Below are positions 1 through 8,351 of a stretch of DNA of 64,000 nt, one piece after another (positions within the stretch are counted from its first letter, which is position 1; every line of letters starts with the position of its first letter). The stretch comes from Clostridia bacterium (GTDB taxonomy: Bacteria; Acidobacteriota; Terriglobia; Terriglobales; Acidobacteriaceae), in NCBI GenBank assembly GCA_035561135.1, contig DATMYA010000008.1:62001-126000 (forward strand). The letters are read 5' to 3'. The notes beneath the pieces were generated by a model that did not search any database, was not told where the DNA came from, and was given only the letters and a program-made list of their open reading frames with translations. Both the position numbers and the translations under genes were made by a program.

Positions 1-2
1 AG

Positions 3-1079
3 AACTTCGGAGGCGACGCCCAGAACCAATTGACAATAGGACGATTTGAATTCGTGGAGGGCATGGAGCCTGGGACAACGGACAAGACACTTACCGCTCT
101 CAAAGCGATGCGCATTGCACATCGCTTAATCGGACCCTTCACGTTCGCCGTTCATGGGCGCAGCCAGGATGGAGCAACCCTTTCCCTCATGGCTCCAGGC
201 AACAGCAATCTCACTTTCGCGGCGGCTCGTCCAACTCGCGGAGTGTTCCAGATGGATGGGCTCGGTGAGCTCGACATCTCCTGGGAGTACGGCGCGTATA
301 CCAAGCCTTTCACTTTCAAGAATGGCGCCGCCGAATTCCGGCTGTTTGGACTTGGCTACCAGGATTACCGCGCTGTGGCGAAAACCGACAACCGCCCTGC
401 CCTCGTACGCTCCGGGATTGACCGCTTCGAGAACATCAATATCGGTTCTTATGGAGCTGACTTCTTGCATGTGTTGAATACGAAGAGTGCGGGAAAATGG
501 GATTTGCTTTTGTGGGGAGTCGCGCAGACCGGGGAATGGGGTGTGCAGGATCACCGCGCCGGTGCAGGCGCAGCGGAACTAGGGTGGCAGCCTCCTATTA
601 CGAGCTTGAAACCATGGTTGCGAGTTGGCTATTTCATTGGAAGCGGCGATGGCGACCCGAATGACAATGAGCACAATACATTCTTCCAGGTCCTTCCAAC
701 GCCACGATGGTACGCACGATACCCGTTCTACAATCTCCAGAACAGCCAGGATGCATCAGCTACACTGATACTCCGTCCCGGAACAAAGTGGAACATTCGC
801 TCGGAGTATCACAACCTGAGCCTCGCTTCCCGCAACGATCTCTGGTACCAAGGCGGCGGCGCCTTCCAGCCACACACGTTTGGTTACATAGGTCGGCCCA
901 GCAATGGGAACAAGGGCTTCGCAAACGTGTGGGACATTAGCGCCGACTATCAGCTGAATTCGAAACTCGTGATCGGGTTTTACTTCGCCAATGTCTGGGG
1001 TCACAGCGTAATCCGCTCGATCTATCCGACAGGTGACACCTCTCGTTTCGGATTCACGGAAGTCACATATAAGTTTTGA
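3..1079 (+). CDS. Alginate-export-type outer-membrane beta-barrel protein, 5' end outside window
   Basis: The reading frame is open to the left edge, so the N-terminus and signal peptide are missing; about 358 residues are visible. The sequence is rich in alternating aromatic/polar strands and ends in a C-terminal Phe (VTYKF), typical of an outer-membrane barrel. Segments such as GRFEFVEG near the left edge and the long turns GDGDPNDNEHN resemble the alginate_exp (AlgE-like) family, which forms outer-membrane channels for anionic polymers or oligomers. A role in alginate export is not shown: in soil bacteria such proteins are often isolated barrels of unknown substrate. No partner gene is visible, and the uronate operon lies 16 kb away on the other strand. 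Confidence 0.65.
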   Translation, partial: NFGGDAQNQLTIGRFEFVEGMEPGTTDKTLTALKAMRIAHRLIGPFTFAVHGRSQDGATLSLMAPGNSNLTFAAARPTRGVFQMDGLGELDISWEYGAYTKPFTFKNGAAEFRLFGLGYQDYRAVAKTDNRPALVRSGIDRFENINIGSYGADFLHVLNTKSAGKWDLLLWGVAQTGEWGVQDHRAGAGAAELGWQPPITSLKPWLRVGYFIGSGDGDPNDNEHNTFFQVLPTPRWYARYPFYNLQNSQDASATLILRPGTKWNIRSEYHNLSLASRNDLWYQGGGAFQPHTFGYIGRPSNGNKGFANVWDISADYQLNSKLVIGFYFANVWGHSVIRSIYPTGDTSRFGFTEVTYKF

Positions 1080-1129
1080 CAGTTGTTGTTTGTTAGCATC
1101 GTCGCGCTATCAGTCCCGAACAGCGCGTG

Positions 1130-1366
1130 CTAGGCGACCCGGTCTTTCACATCCGCCGAAGTTGAGATTCGTGCACAGTGGGCACAGCAATAGAATCGAC
1201 CGCCAACCTCTACGCCGTGTCCAATCACGCGGCACTGGCAATGTTCGCAAATTGGTGCGATTGCCTGAATTGCGCATTCGAAGCTGTCAAAGGTATGCTG
1301 CGCCCCGGCCGCGATTAGCTCAAAGGACTTGTCGTAATCGTTACCGCACACTTCGCACTTGGCCAT
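1130..1366 (-). CDS. Small zinc-ribbon protein, 78 aa
   Basis: The protein starts MAKCEVCGNDYDKSF and carries Cys pairs CEVC, CEHCQC and CCAHC, enough for two zinc-binding sites. It belongs to a widespread group of small treble-clef/zinc-ribbon proteins in Actinobacteria and Acidobacteria with no established function. The frame stays open far upstream, but I chose the ATG at 1366 because a strong AAGGAGGAG ribosome site sits just in front of it and the upstream extension is low-similarity, Ser/Arg-rich sequence. It stands alone, convergent with the outer-membrane gene. Confidence 0.75.
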   Translation of the reverse strand: MAKCEVCGNDYDKSFELIAAGAQHTFDSFECAIQAIAPICEHCQCRVIGHGVEVGGRFYCCAHCARISTSADVKDRVA

Positions 1367-1689
1367 CACTCCTCCTTCGTTACACATAAAGCACGAGCAG
1401 CGCCACAAAGCGCCAGCGCCGGTGCAACATGGCATAAGCGTAGATGTCAGGAGATTAAGTTCTGTTGTCGAGCGCGAATCAGAGCGCGCGCTTCGTGGTG
1501 TACGGAGTAGTGCCTGAGTTTGCGTCGGTTCGACGGAGAGCGATGCGGGCGATTGAGGGTTCAAACTCGCCGGGCGCCCCACGCCTGCGTCTGACATCTT
1601 ACGTCTGCTGTTGATCACAATCTGTCCGGCCGGAAGCACTCTCTTTTCGGGCAGGCTACAATCCCATACGAGAACATGTTGGGTGACGC
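1367..1689. other. Intergenic stretch without a recognisable gene
   Basis: These 320 bases lie between the divergent zinc-ribbon and cardiolipin-synthase genes and probably hold both promoters. I see no convincing ORF, RNA gene or repeat. Confidence 0.5.
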
Positions 1690-3162
1690 ATGAACACCTC
1701 TGAGCGGAGATACTTCGATGATGATGCCGTCTCGCACCTCCGTGTGCTCGCAGACCATGCTTTCTCGCGAGCTGCTGGTGCGCCACTTATAGAAGGCAAC
1801 CAGATTCTTTTGCTCAAGGATGCCCGGGAGAACTATGGGGCGTGGCTCGATGCGATTGGCAAAGCGATACACCACATTCACTTCGAGAGCTACATCATCC
1901 ATGAAGACGATACCGGACGGGAGTTCGCAGACGCTCTGATTGCAAAGGCGCGCGAGGGCGTCCGTGTTCGGCTTATTTATGACTGGCTTGGAGGCTTCGG
2001 AAAAACGTCTCGCCGTTTCTGGAATCGTTTGCGGGCGGGCGGCGTAGAAGTACGTTGTTATAACCCGCCTCGCATGGACAGCCCGCTTGGCTGGCTCTCG
2101 CGGGACCATCGAAAGATGTTAGCCATCGACGGGGAGGTCGGTTTCGTTACAGGTTTGTGCGTAGGTCGCATGTGGGTTGGAGACGCTACCAGGCACATCG
2201 ATCCGTGGCGTGATACCGGCGTTGAGGTACGAGGGAACGCGGTTGCTGACATCGAGTCTGCATTCGCGCGCATGTGGCGGATTCTGGGGACTCCCATTCC
2301 TGACGAACCCACAGGAAAGCCCACCGCCGCTGGCTCAATGAACGTTCGCATAGTGGCGAGTGAGCCTGCAACCGCCGGCATGATCCGCTTTGATTTGCTC
2401 GTTGCAGCGCTGGCTCGGAAGAAACTCTGGCTTACCGACGCCTATTACGCCGGGACTACCGCGTACGTTCAGGGGTTGAGAGCGGCAGCAAAAGATGGTG
2501 TTGACGTTCGCTTGCTGGTGCCAAACGGAACTGATATTCCGATACTCAGACCCTTGTCGAGAGCAGGCTATCGGCCGCTGCTCGAGGCGGGCGTGCGCAT
2601 CTTCGAGTGGAATGGGACGATGCTGCACGCCAAGACAGCCGTCGCCGACGCACATTGGGCACGAGTTGGATCAACAAACCTCAATATTGCAAGTTGGTTC
2701 GGAAACTGCGAACTGGATGCCGTGATCGAAGACGACACGTTCGCACTAGAGATGGAAGAGATGTACCTGGAAGACCTGACGAACGCAACCGAAGTCGTTC
2801 TTAACCAGAAAAACAAGGTGCGTGCTCCGGGCGAACCTCGTCATCCACGTATGGTACTCACGAGTGGGGGTGGCTCCGCCGGGCGGGCCGCAGCAGGTGC
2901 CGTTCGTATCGGCAGCGCCGTAAGCGCCGCTATGACAAACAGGCGCGTCTTAGCCCCAATAGAAGCAAGGCTTACGACAATCACTGGCTTCCTTCTCTGT
3001 GCAGCGGCGATTTTCATTGCGCTCTTTCCAAGCGCATTGGCGTACCCCGTCATCGTGATATTCGGGTGGACAGGCGCCGCGCTTCTGTACAAAGCCTACT
3101 GTTTGTATCGCAAGCGAGAAAGCGACAAAGCGAGCGGCGCTGCTGCTAGGCACGCCGACTAG
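1690..3162 (+). CDS. Phospholipase D family cardiolipin synthase-like protein
   Basis: The 490-residue protein has two HKD motifs: [16 protein letters not shown] in the N-terminal half and [18 protein letters not shown] in the C-terminal half, each followed by the GS/GG-type turn of the phospholipase D superfamily. This layout matches bacterial ClsB-type cardiolipin synthases, which join two phosphatidyl groups. It lacks the N-terminal membrane anchor of ClsA. Instead a hydrophobic hairpin follows near residues 430-470 ([16 protein letters not shown] and a second segment), so membrane attachment is probably C-terminal. No strong ribosome site precedes the ATG. Related PLD proteins include nucleases and phosphatidylserine synthases, so the substrate is inferred. 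Confidence 0.8.
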   Translation: MNTSERRYFDDDAVSHLRVLADHAFSRAAGAPLIEGNQILLLKDARENYGAWLDAIGKAIHHIHFESYIIHEDDTGREFADALIAKAREGVRVRLIYDWLGGFGKTSRRFWNRLRAGGVEVRCYNPPRMDSPLGWLSRDHRKMLAIDGEVGFVTGLCVGRMWVGDATRHIDPWRDTGVEVRGNAVADIESAFARMWRILGTPIPDEPTGKPTAAGSMNVRIVASEPATAGMIRFDLLVAALARKKLWLTDAYYAGTTAYVQGLRAAAKDGVDVRLLVPNGTDIPILRPLSRAGYRPLLEAGVRIFEWNGTMLHAKTAVADAHWARVGSTNLNIASWFGNCELDAVIEDDTFALEMEEMYLEDLTNATEVVLNQKNKVRAPGEPRHPRMVLTSGGGSAGRAAAGAVRIGSAVSAAMTNRRVLAPIEARLTTITGFLLCAAAIFIALFPSALAYPVIVIFGWTGAALLYKAYCLYRKRESDKASGAAARHAD

Positions 3163-3454
3163 CACACTATTCGCTCTGGCAAGGTACTTATAACAACGTT
3201 GTTTCGCGCATTAGCATCCGACAGATTTATGGCACACATGTAAGCTCGGCTCCGCTCCGTTACTTGGCACCAGCCTTACGGTCGTGGCGGAGCACACCTT
3301 AGACAGCAAGCCCCGACAATCATTTCTTTTTCGAAGGCCCAAAGGGTCAACGTTGCCGTGATTGCCACCTCGGCGATTGCTTGCGTGATCCTGTCGCTGA
3401 TGAGCTTTTTGACGAACCTAATAGCAGGAACTTGAAAAGGAGAGTGGAACATCT

Positions 3455-4081
3455 ATGACGAACAAAGAGATTCTTACCCGTCAGCCTTCTGAGAAGATTA
3501 GCGCCCAGCCGCATCTCCACCAGAAAGCGCGCGAGGTCCAGGCGTACGGCACCGTGCTCCACATGCTGCCTCTGCTTTTGGAAGAGCCCGTGCGCTTGGA
3601 AATCAGCGAGCAGCTAAACCTGTTACTTGCCGACACCCTGACGCTCCGTGACTTGTACAAGAAGTCTCACTGGCAGGTCGCCGGTGCAACGTTCTACCAA
3701 CTCCACCTTCTCTTCGATAAGCATTACAACGAGCAACTTGCGCTTGCCGACTTGATCGGGGAACGCATACAGATATTGGGTGGGATAAGTATCGCAATGG
3801 CGCACGACGTTGCAGAGACAACACGGATCGAGCGTCCTCCCCGTGGTCGTGAAGAACCGCCGGTGCAACTCTCGAGGCTGCTGGATGCTCACCAGATCGT
3901 CATTGGCGAGACTCGCAAGCTCGCGCGCCGTGCTTCTGAACTGGGCGATGACGGGAGCAACGATATTCTTGTTAGCAACGTTTTGCGCACGAGTGAAATG
4001 CAGGTGTGGTTTCTAGGCGAACACCTTGTGGAAGTGGGTCTCGTTAAAGCCGGAGAGCCGCCCGTAGCCACGGCCGCCTAG
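3455..4081 (+). CDS. dps: Dps-family ferritin-like DNA-protection protein
   Basis: This is a 208-residue four-helix protein with the Dps signature around residues 70-110: SHWQVAGATFYQLHLLFDKH followed by ADLIGERI. The His residues and the downstream Asp/Glu are the inter-subunit ferroxidase ligands known in Dps. Dps dodecamers oxidise and store iron using peroxide and protect DNA in starvation. The N-terminal extension (about 50 residues, Gln/Lys/His-rich) is longer than in the minimal protein and could bind DNA. A good ribosome site (AAGGAGAG) lies in front of the ATG. The next gene downstream is the candidate redox selenoprotein, which fits an oxidative-stress context. Confidence 0.88.
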   Translation: MTNKEILTRQPSEKISAQPHLHQKAREVQAYGTVLHMLPLLLEEPVRLEISEQLNLLLADTLTLRDLYKKSHWQVAGATFYQLHLLFDKHYNEQLALADLIGERIQILGGISIAMAHDVAETTRIERPPRGREEPPVQLSRLLDAHQIVIGETRKLARRASELGDDGSNDILVSNVLRTSEMQVWFLGEHLVEVGLVKAGEPPVATAA

Positions 4082-4125
4082 TTTCGAAATCGAGAACTAC
4101 TCAAGAGTGAGTACAAGGAGGAATG

Positions 4126-4695
4126 ATGATTAAGCAAATTGAGTGGCGCGAGGAATTGGAAACGGCACTGAAAGATGCTCAGCGCGAACACAAGCACGTT
4201 CTGCTCGATTTTCACAATCCGCTTTGAATCGGTTGCCAGCAGATGGATGCGGTTTCGTATCCGAATCCGAAAGTGATCGAATTCTTTACAAGATACCTCA
4301 TTCCTGTCCGTGTCCAGATCGACTCGAAACCATTACCGCAGCAGTTCAAGGTGCAGTGGACACCGACGCTTGTACTGTTGGATCAGAAGGGAGAGGAACA
4401 TCATCGCACTGTCGGCTACCTTGCGCCGGAGGAGCTACTGCCATCACTTATGCTTGGAGTTGCTAAGTCGTACTTCGACCGCGAGGAGTACCCAGACGCC
4501 GAGAAGGTCTTGCAAGAGCTCCTGGCTGAGTATCCGAAGAGTGACGCCGCTCCGGAAGCGACTTACTACCTCGGCGTTAGCCGCTACAAGCGCACACATG
4601 ATGCGGAGAACCTCAAAAAGACGGTTCAAGCAATCCAGCGGGATTATCCTCACAGTGAGTGGGCTAAGCGCTCATCGGTCTACAGCCTGCTGTGA
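4126..4695 (+). CDS. Thioredoxin-like protein with in-frame TGA: candidate selenoprotein with UxxC motif
   Basis: Reading from ATG 4126 (behind AAGGAGG at 4115-4121) gives MIKQIEWREELETALKDA and the strand HVLLDFHNPL, then a TGA at 4225-4227. The same frame continues IGCQQMDAVSYPNPKV without a break to 4695. If the TGA is read as selenocysteine (residue 34), the active site is U-I-G-C, exactly where thioredoxin-fold proteins carry CxxC at the start of helix 1; a Cys homologue would need only TGC or TGT. The C-terminal half (about residues 105-189) is a TPR-like helical repeat. A hairpin directly after the TGA fits a bacterial SECIS. Expected length is 189 aa; starting at ATG 4243 would drop the whole active site. 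The alternative is a sequencing error or pseudogene. selABCD are not in this window. Confidence 0.72.
4244..4263 (+). promoter_or_regulatory. Candidate bacterial SECIS hairpin
   Basis: GGATGCG (4245-4251) pairs with CGTATCC (4256-4262), with one G-U wobble, around the tetraloop GTTT; the outer T4244-G4263 can add a wobble pair. The loop begins 24 nt after the in-frame TGA and its first base is G. Known bacterial SECIS elements lie just behind the UGA, with the apical loop about 16-37 nt away and a G in its first two positions. The match is by eye; folding energy was not computed. Confidence 0.6.
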
Positions 4696-4759
4696 CCTTC
4701 AGTGACAGGTCTGCACGCCCTCCCCACTGGCTGCGGAGCCGCTTGCGAAAGGAACATGG

Positions 4760-5401
4760 ATGAAGATCGCGCTCCTGGGGGCCACAGGCTTTGTTGGTGC
4801 GGCACTTTTGAACGAAGCGCTCGATAGAGGACACACGGTAACGGCCGTCGTGCGCCATCCGGAGAAACTCACGCCACAGGATCGCCTCGTCGCCAAGGCA
4901 GGAGACGTTTATGATTCTGATGGCTTGGTCAAGCTGATTGACGGCTGTGACGCTGTGATTAGCGCTTTCAATCCAGGGTGGAAGGATCCACGCCTTTACG
5001 ACGACCAGGTGAGAGGCACAAGCCACATCATAGCGGCTATCAAGAAGGCTGGTATTCGTCGCGTACTCTGGGTTGGCGGAGCTGGAGGGTTAGAGCTAAA
5101 GCCAGGGGTACGGGTGGTTGATGACCCAGATTTTCCAGACGCGGTGAAGCCTGGAGCTTTGGCAACACTGAATGCTCTGGATCAATTACGAAAGGAACCT
5201 GAACTCGACTGGTCGTATCTGGCGCCTTCCGCAGAACTGCAACCGGAATCACGGACTGGTAAGTTCCGATTGGGAACAGACGAACTCCTGAAGGACGCAA
5301 ATGGTCATAGCAGGATTTCGGTTCAGGACTACGCAGTCGCTCTGATCGATGAATTAGAAAAGCCAGCCCACATACGCCAGCGATTCACAGTGGGATACTG
5401 A
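4760..5401 (+). CDS. NAD(P)-binding epimerase/oxidoreductase (NmrA-like SDR)
   Basis: This 213-residue protein begins with a Rossmann nucleotide-binding motif, ALLGATGFVGAALLNEAL (GxxGxxG), and continues with the pattern of atypical short-chain dehydrogenases: VAKAGDVYDSDGL, GCDAVISAFNPG and RRVLWVGGAGGLEL. The YxxxK catalytic motif of classical SDRs is not evident, as in YwnB/NmrA-type NAD(P)H-binding proteins that act as quinone reductases or redox sensors. The exact reaction cannot be read from sequence. It lies 65 bp downstream of the candidate selenoprotein on the same strand and could be cotranscribed with it. Confidence 0.8.
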   Translation: MKIALLGATGFVGAALLNEALDRGHTVTAVVRHPEKLTPQDRLVAKAGDVYDSDGLVKLIDGCDAVISAFNPGWKDPRLYDDQVRGTSHIIAAIKKAGIRRVLWVGGAGGLELKPGVRVVDDPDFPDAVKPGALATLNALDQLRKEPELDWSYLAPSAELQPESRTGKFRLGTDELLKDANGHSRISVQDYAVALIDELEKPAHIRQRFTVGY

Positions 5402-5477
5402 TCGGCGACTCGCAATTCGCTATACAAGCACATAGCGATGAGTTTAGAAAGTAGATCGTCGGCGATATTCGAACATT

Positions 5478-5669
5478 TCACACCGAGTAGCCTTCGTCGT
5501 CATTCTCTTCTTCCTCGCCGTCCTTCTTGTCCTCGTCGTCTTCGTCATCTTCATCATCTTCATCTGGCTCTTCTCGAAGGAGGATAGCGGCATCAGTGAT
5601 CGAGGGATCATCAGTGATCGAAGGATGAGAAGGGTCTGAGGCCAGGTACTCTAAAAGTAGTTTGCTCAT
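5478..5669 (-). CDS. Small acidic-tailed hypothetical protein, 63 aa
   Basis: From an ATG at 5669 the protein reads MSKLLLEYLASDPSHPSITD and ends in a long run of Asp/Glu with a few Lys, closing NDDEGYSV. The codons in the tail are mixed (GAA/GAG, GAT/GAC), so this is not a simple DNA triplet repeat. I recognise no family. The frame is also open further upstream, but that part overlaps the divergent DUF1059 gene. The ribosome site is weak, so it may not be translated. Confidence 0.4.
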   Translation of the reverse strand: MSKLLLEYLASDPSHPSITDDPSITDAAILLREEPDEDDEDDEDDEDKKDGEEEENDDEGYSV

Positions 5670-5772
5670 GCCTAATGGTACGCCCTTGTGTATTCGCACA
5701 AACAAGCAGCAGCGTTGAACATTTCCATCAAAAGGGTCTAAGCTGTGCCCAACATCACGACAGGGGTAAGTT

Positions 5773-5976
5773 ATGGCCAGCAACCGAAAAGTAATCGACT
5801 GCCGTTGGTTCCCAACCGAACAACCTTGCGACGTCGCTATCTCGGGAAACGAAGAAGAGGTGCTGAATATTGCCATTCAGCACGCCGTCCAATCCCACGG
5901 ACAAACGAACTCGCCCGAACTTCGCGAACAGTTGCGCTCTATGCTACGTGACGAAGGCAAAACGCAGGCGGCGTAA
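5773..5976 (+). CDS. DUF1059 family small protein
   Basis: The 67-residue protein has the DUF1059 pattern: VIDCRWFPTEQPCDVAISG, then EEEVLNIAIQHAVQSHG, and a Leu/Arg/Glu-rich C-terminal helix (LREQLRSMLRDEG). The two Cys and two His residues suggest a metal site, but no function is established for the family. The ATG sits behind GGGGTAAG. It is a single-gene unit. Confidence 0.75.
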   Translation: MASNRKVIDCRWFPTEQPCDVAISGNEEEVLNIAIQHAVQSHGQTNSPELREQLRSMLRDEGKTQAA

Positions 5977-6126
5977 AGATCTGTCTACTTTTCAGCACAC
6001 GCTGGCCGATGTATGCCGTTGCCGCGTTTTCCCGCACGCAAGCATTTCAATCCGACATTTTGATAGCGGTATGCTCGGCTACGTGGCGGGTAGGTGGGTA
6101 GGAGAGTGGCGATCGCCAAGGGCTAT

Positions 6127-6540
6127 CTAGCGACCAATAGCTCCTCTCGATGCCAGCCACTTCCCCGCGATGAATGGCGCAGTGGCAACAACGAACACGA
6201 CTACACTCCAGAGCCGTCCTTCCCAAAGCCGATACGCCGCAAACAACTCGTTCCATGACCGTCCGGTGATGTAGTGGAAGAACAGGAATTCGAACGCGAG
6301 CGTGAGCACAACCCACTCAATTGACAGGTACATTGCTGCCATGCGCCGGTTCGCCGGCACAGCGGGACGCATCACCACGACTGCGACGAACACAATAGCT
6401 GTCGACAAAACGAACGCGCCGTAGAGTTCGGCAGCAAACAATCCAAATCGTGGACGAATGAAATGGTCACGCAAACCACCGCTGATGATTGCTACCGCGA
6501 GGATACCGAGCCAGCCGAGAATAGCGCGTATGAACACCAT
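6127..6540 (-). CDS. Four-helix integral membrane protein of unknown function
   Basis: This 137-residue protein has four hydrophobic segments: AILGWLGILAVAIISGGL, LSTAIVFVAVVVM, MYLSIEWVVLTLAFEFLFF and WSVVVFVVATAPFIAG. The loops are short and charged (RDHFIRPRF, ITGRSWNELFAAYRLWEGR). I do not recognise the family or any catalytic motif. It has no operon partner; flanking genes are on the opposite strand or well separated. Confidence 0.65.
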   Translation of the reverse strand: MVFIRAILGWLGILAVAIISGGLRDHFIRPRFGLFAAELYGAFVLSTAIVFVAVVVMRPAVPANRRMAAMYLSIEWVVLTLAFEFLFFHYITGRSWNELFAAYRLWEGRLWSVVVFVVATAPFIAGKWLASRGAIGR

Positions 6541-6703
6541 GCAATCCTACTCGTGAGCAAGATTGCGGTACTAACTATTTTCTGGAAAGAGCGTGACGCT
6601 TAGAAGGATCGCCGATCCATCTGTTACCGTGGTCCGCCGCCGTCCCGCCTTGCTTCCGCCCACTTGCAAAACCCACTAATACCAAAGCGCATCGATACCG
6701 TCC

Positions 6704-8269
6704 ATGAGACCACCTTGCGATGAAGCCGTAATCCGATCAGCAGAGGTCGGAGTTCCGTGTAGGCCGGAAGCGAGACACTGGACACTGGCTGCAACCATTC
6801 TCGGGTCCAGCATGGCGTTCATCGATAGCACGGTCGTCAATGTCGCGTTGCCTGCGCTCCAAGACAGCTTCAATACAACGGTCGTAGGTGTGCAATGGGT
6901 GGTCGAATCTTATGGACTGTTCCTGGGCGCTTTGATTCTAGTCGGCGGCTCACTCGGCGATTTGTTTGGCCGGCGTCGTACGTTCGTGGTTGGGGTGGCG
7001 ATCTTCGCCGTAGCTTCCCTGGCTTGCGGACTTGCCTCAAGCATTCATCAATTGATCATTGCGAGGAGCATTCAGGGTGTAGGGGCGGCGCTCCTCGTGC
7101 CTGGTAGCCTCGCCATTATCAGTACGTCGTTCGACGAGAAGCATCGAGGCCAGGCGATCGGCACGTGGTCTGGCTTCACATCGATCACCGCCGCTATAGG
7201 GCCACTTCTCGGCGGCTGGCTGATTCAGCATGCATCCTGGCGCTGGGCATTCTTCATCAATCTGCCGCTTGGGGTGGCGGTGATCGTCATTTCGTTTTGG
7301 AAAGTCACGGAAAGCCGCAGCCCACACGCTGGTCGCGTGGACTGGCTGGGAGCCCTTTTGGCGACGATCGGCCTTGGCGGTGTGGTAAATGGGTTCATCG
7401 AATCTCCCAATCTCGGTTGGAGAAATCCTGTAGTTTTCGTAAGCCTGATCGTCGGCTTTGGCTGCCTCATTGCGTTCGTGTTCGTTGAGCGGAACGTCGC
7501 TTCTCCGATGGTCCCGCTCACGCTCTTCGAATCGAGCAGCTTCAGTGCTGCGAACCTGCTCACGCTTTTTCTGTATGCCGCTATTGGTGTTTTCTTTTTC
7601 GTGTTCCCGTTGAACCTGATCCAGGTCCAGGGGTATTCCGCAACCGCGACCGGCGCTGCCATCCTTCCATTGATTCTGCTGATGTTTCTTTTGTCCCGCT
7701 GGTCTGGGGGACTCGTCGCGAACTACGGCCCAAGAGGTCCGCTGATCATCGGCCCGCTTGTTGCCGCGACGGGTTTCATTATGTTCGCTGTGCCCTCCGT
7801 CGACGACAGCTACTGGAGGTCCTTCTTCTTAGCGGTGGTTGTTCTGGGGTTTGGGATGGCAATCACTGTAGCTCCCCTTACCACGGTTGTTATGAATTCC
7901 GTAGAGCAAGACTGGGTCGGCACAGCTTCCGGAATCAACAATGCGGTCGCCCGCGTCGCTGGCGTACTTGCGATTGCAGTCCTAGGGATTGTGATGGTGA
8001 GCGCCTTCGGTTCTCGCCTAAATCGCAACCTGGCTCCGCTGTCTCTGCCGCCCGAGATACGTCGGCAGCTTCACTCGGAGGAGATCAAACTCGCCGGGTT
8101 GCAGGTTCCCGCAGGCCTCACCCCTGGCACAACAACCGCCATTCAACAAGCGGTTAGAGAAGCATTTCTGTTTGGGTTCCGAACGATTATGCTGATTTGC
8201 GCAAGTCTGTCTGTCGCAGCTGCCGCAGTCGCGTGGCTGATGATTCCGACGGCACCCCAAGCGTGTTAA
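6704..8269 (+). CDS. MFS drug/proton antiporter, DHA2 (EmrB/QacA) family, 14 TM
   Basis: The protein has 521 residues and a pattern expected for 14 transmembrane helices. The first helix carries FIDSTVVNVALPALQ, the signature of DHA2 multidrug exporters. The motif-A loop GDLFGRRRTFVVG follows helix 2, and the motif-C-type segment with GPLLGGWLIQHASWRWAFFINLPLG follows helix 5. The family exports drugs or toxic metabolites in exchange for protons; the substrate cannot be read. No membrane-fusion (EmrA) partner is adjacent. The ATG has no clear ribosome site, and the next internal Met lies inside helix 1, so the start is reasonable. Confidence 0.85.
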   Translation: MRPPCDEAVIRSAEVGVPCRPEARHWTLAATILGSSMAFIDSTVVNVALPALQDSFNTTVVGVQWVVESYGLFLGALILVGGSLGDLFGRRRTFVVGVAIFAVASLACGLASSIHQLIIARSIQGVGAALLVPGSLAIISTSFDEKHRGQAIGTWSGFTSITAAIGPLLGGWLIQHASWRWAFFINLPLGVAVIVISFWKVTESRSPHAGRVDWLGALLATIGLGGVVNGFIESPNLGWRNPVVFVSLIVGFGCLIAFVFVERNVASPMVPLTLFESSSFSAANLLTLFLYAAIGVFFFVFPLNLIQVQGYSATATGAAILPLILLMFLLSRWSGGLVANYGPRGPLIIGPLVAATGFIMFAVPSVDDSYWRSFFLAVVVLGFGMAITVAPLTTVVMNSVEQDWVGTASGINNAVARVAGVLAIAVLGIVMVSAFGSRLNRNLAPLSLPPEIRRQLHSEEIKLAGLQVPAGLTPGTTTAIQQAVREAFLFGFRTIMLICASLSVAAAAVAWLMIPTAPQAC

Positions 8270-8300
8270 CTCGCCTCTGTCAGTGCAGTGCGAGCTTTTT
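8270..8300 (+). terminator. Possible rho-independent terminator
   Basis: CTCGC at 8270-8274 pairs with GCGAG at 8290-8294. A short inner CTG/CAG stem is possible, and a C then five T residues follow. It lies right after the MFS stop codon and before the convergent MobB-MobA gene. The stem is short, so this is tentative. Confidence 0.4.
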
Positions 8301-8351
8301 CAAATGTCGGCATGCGGAAATGTTTGTGATTCACAATCGGCCGGCGGGGCG

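Noticed and set aside
1367..1786. N-terminal extension of the zinc-ribbon protein to 218 residues
   Set aside because: The extension is Ser/Arg-rich without similarity and overlaps the start of the cardiolipin-synthase gene; a strong ribosome site marks the short form.
3290..3434. Plus-strand frame coding for a hydrophobic stretch (VAVIATSAIACVILSLMSFL) just before dps
   Set aside because: No ATG, GTG or TTG with a ribosome site was found in a sensible position, and the segment is too short to support a gene.
4243..4695. Ordinary 150-residue gene starting at ATG 4243
   Set aside because: This start removes the first strand and the active-site motif of the thioredoxin fold and has no ribosome site, whereas AAGGAGG stands in front of ATG 4126.
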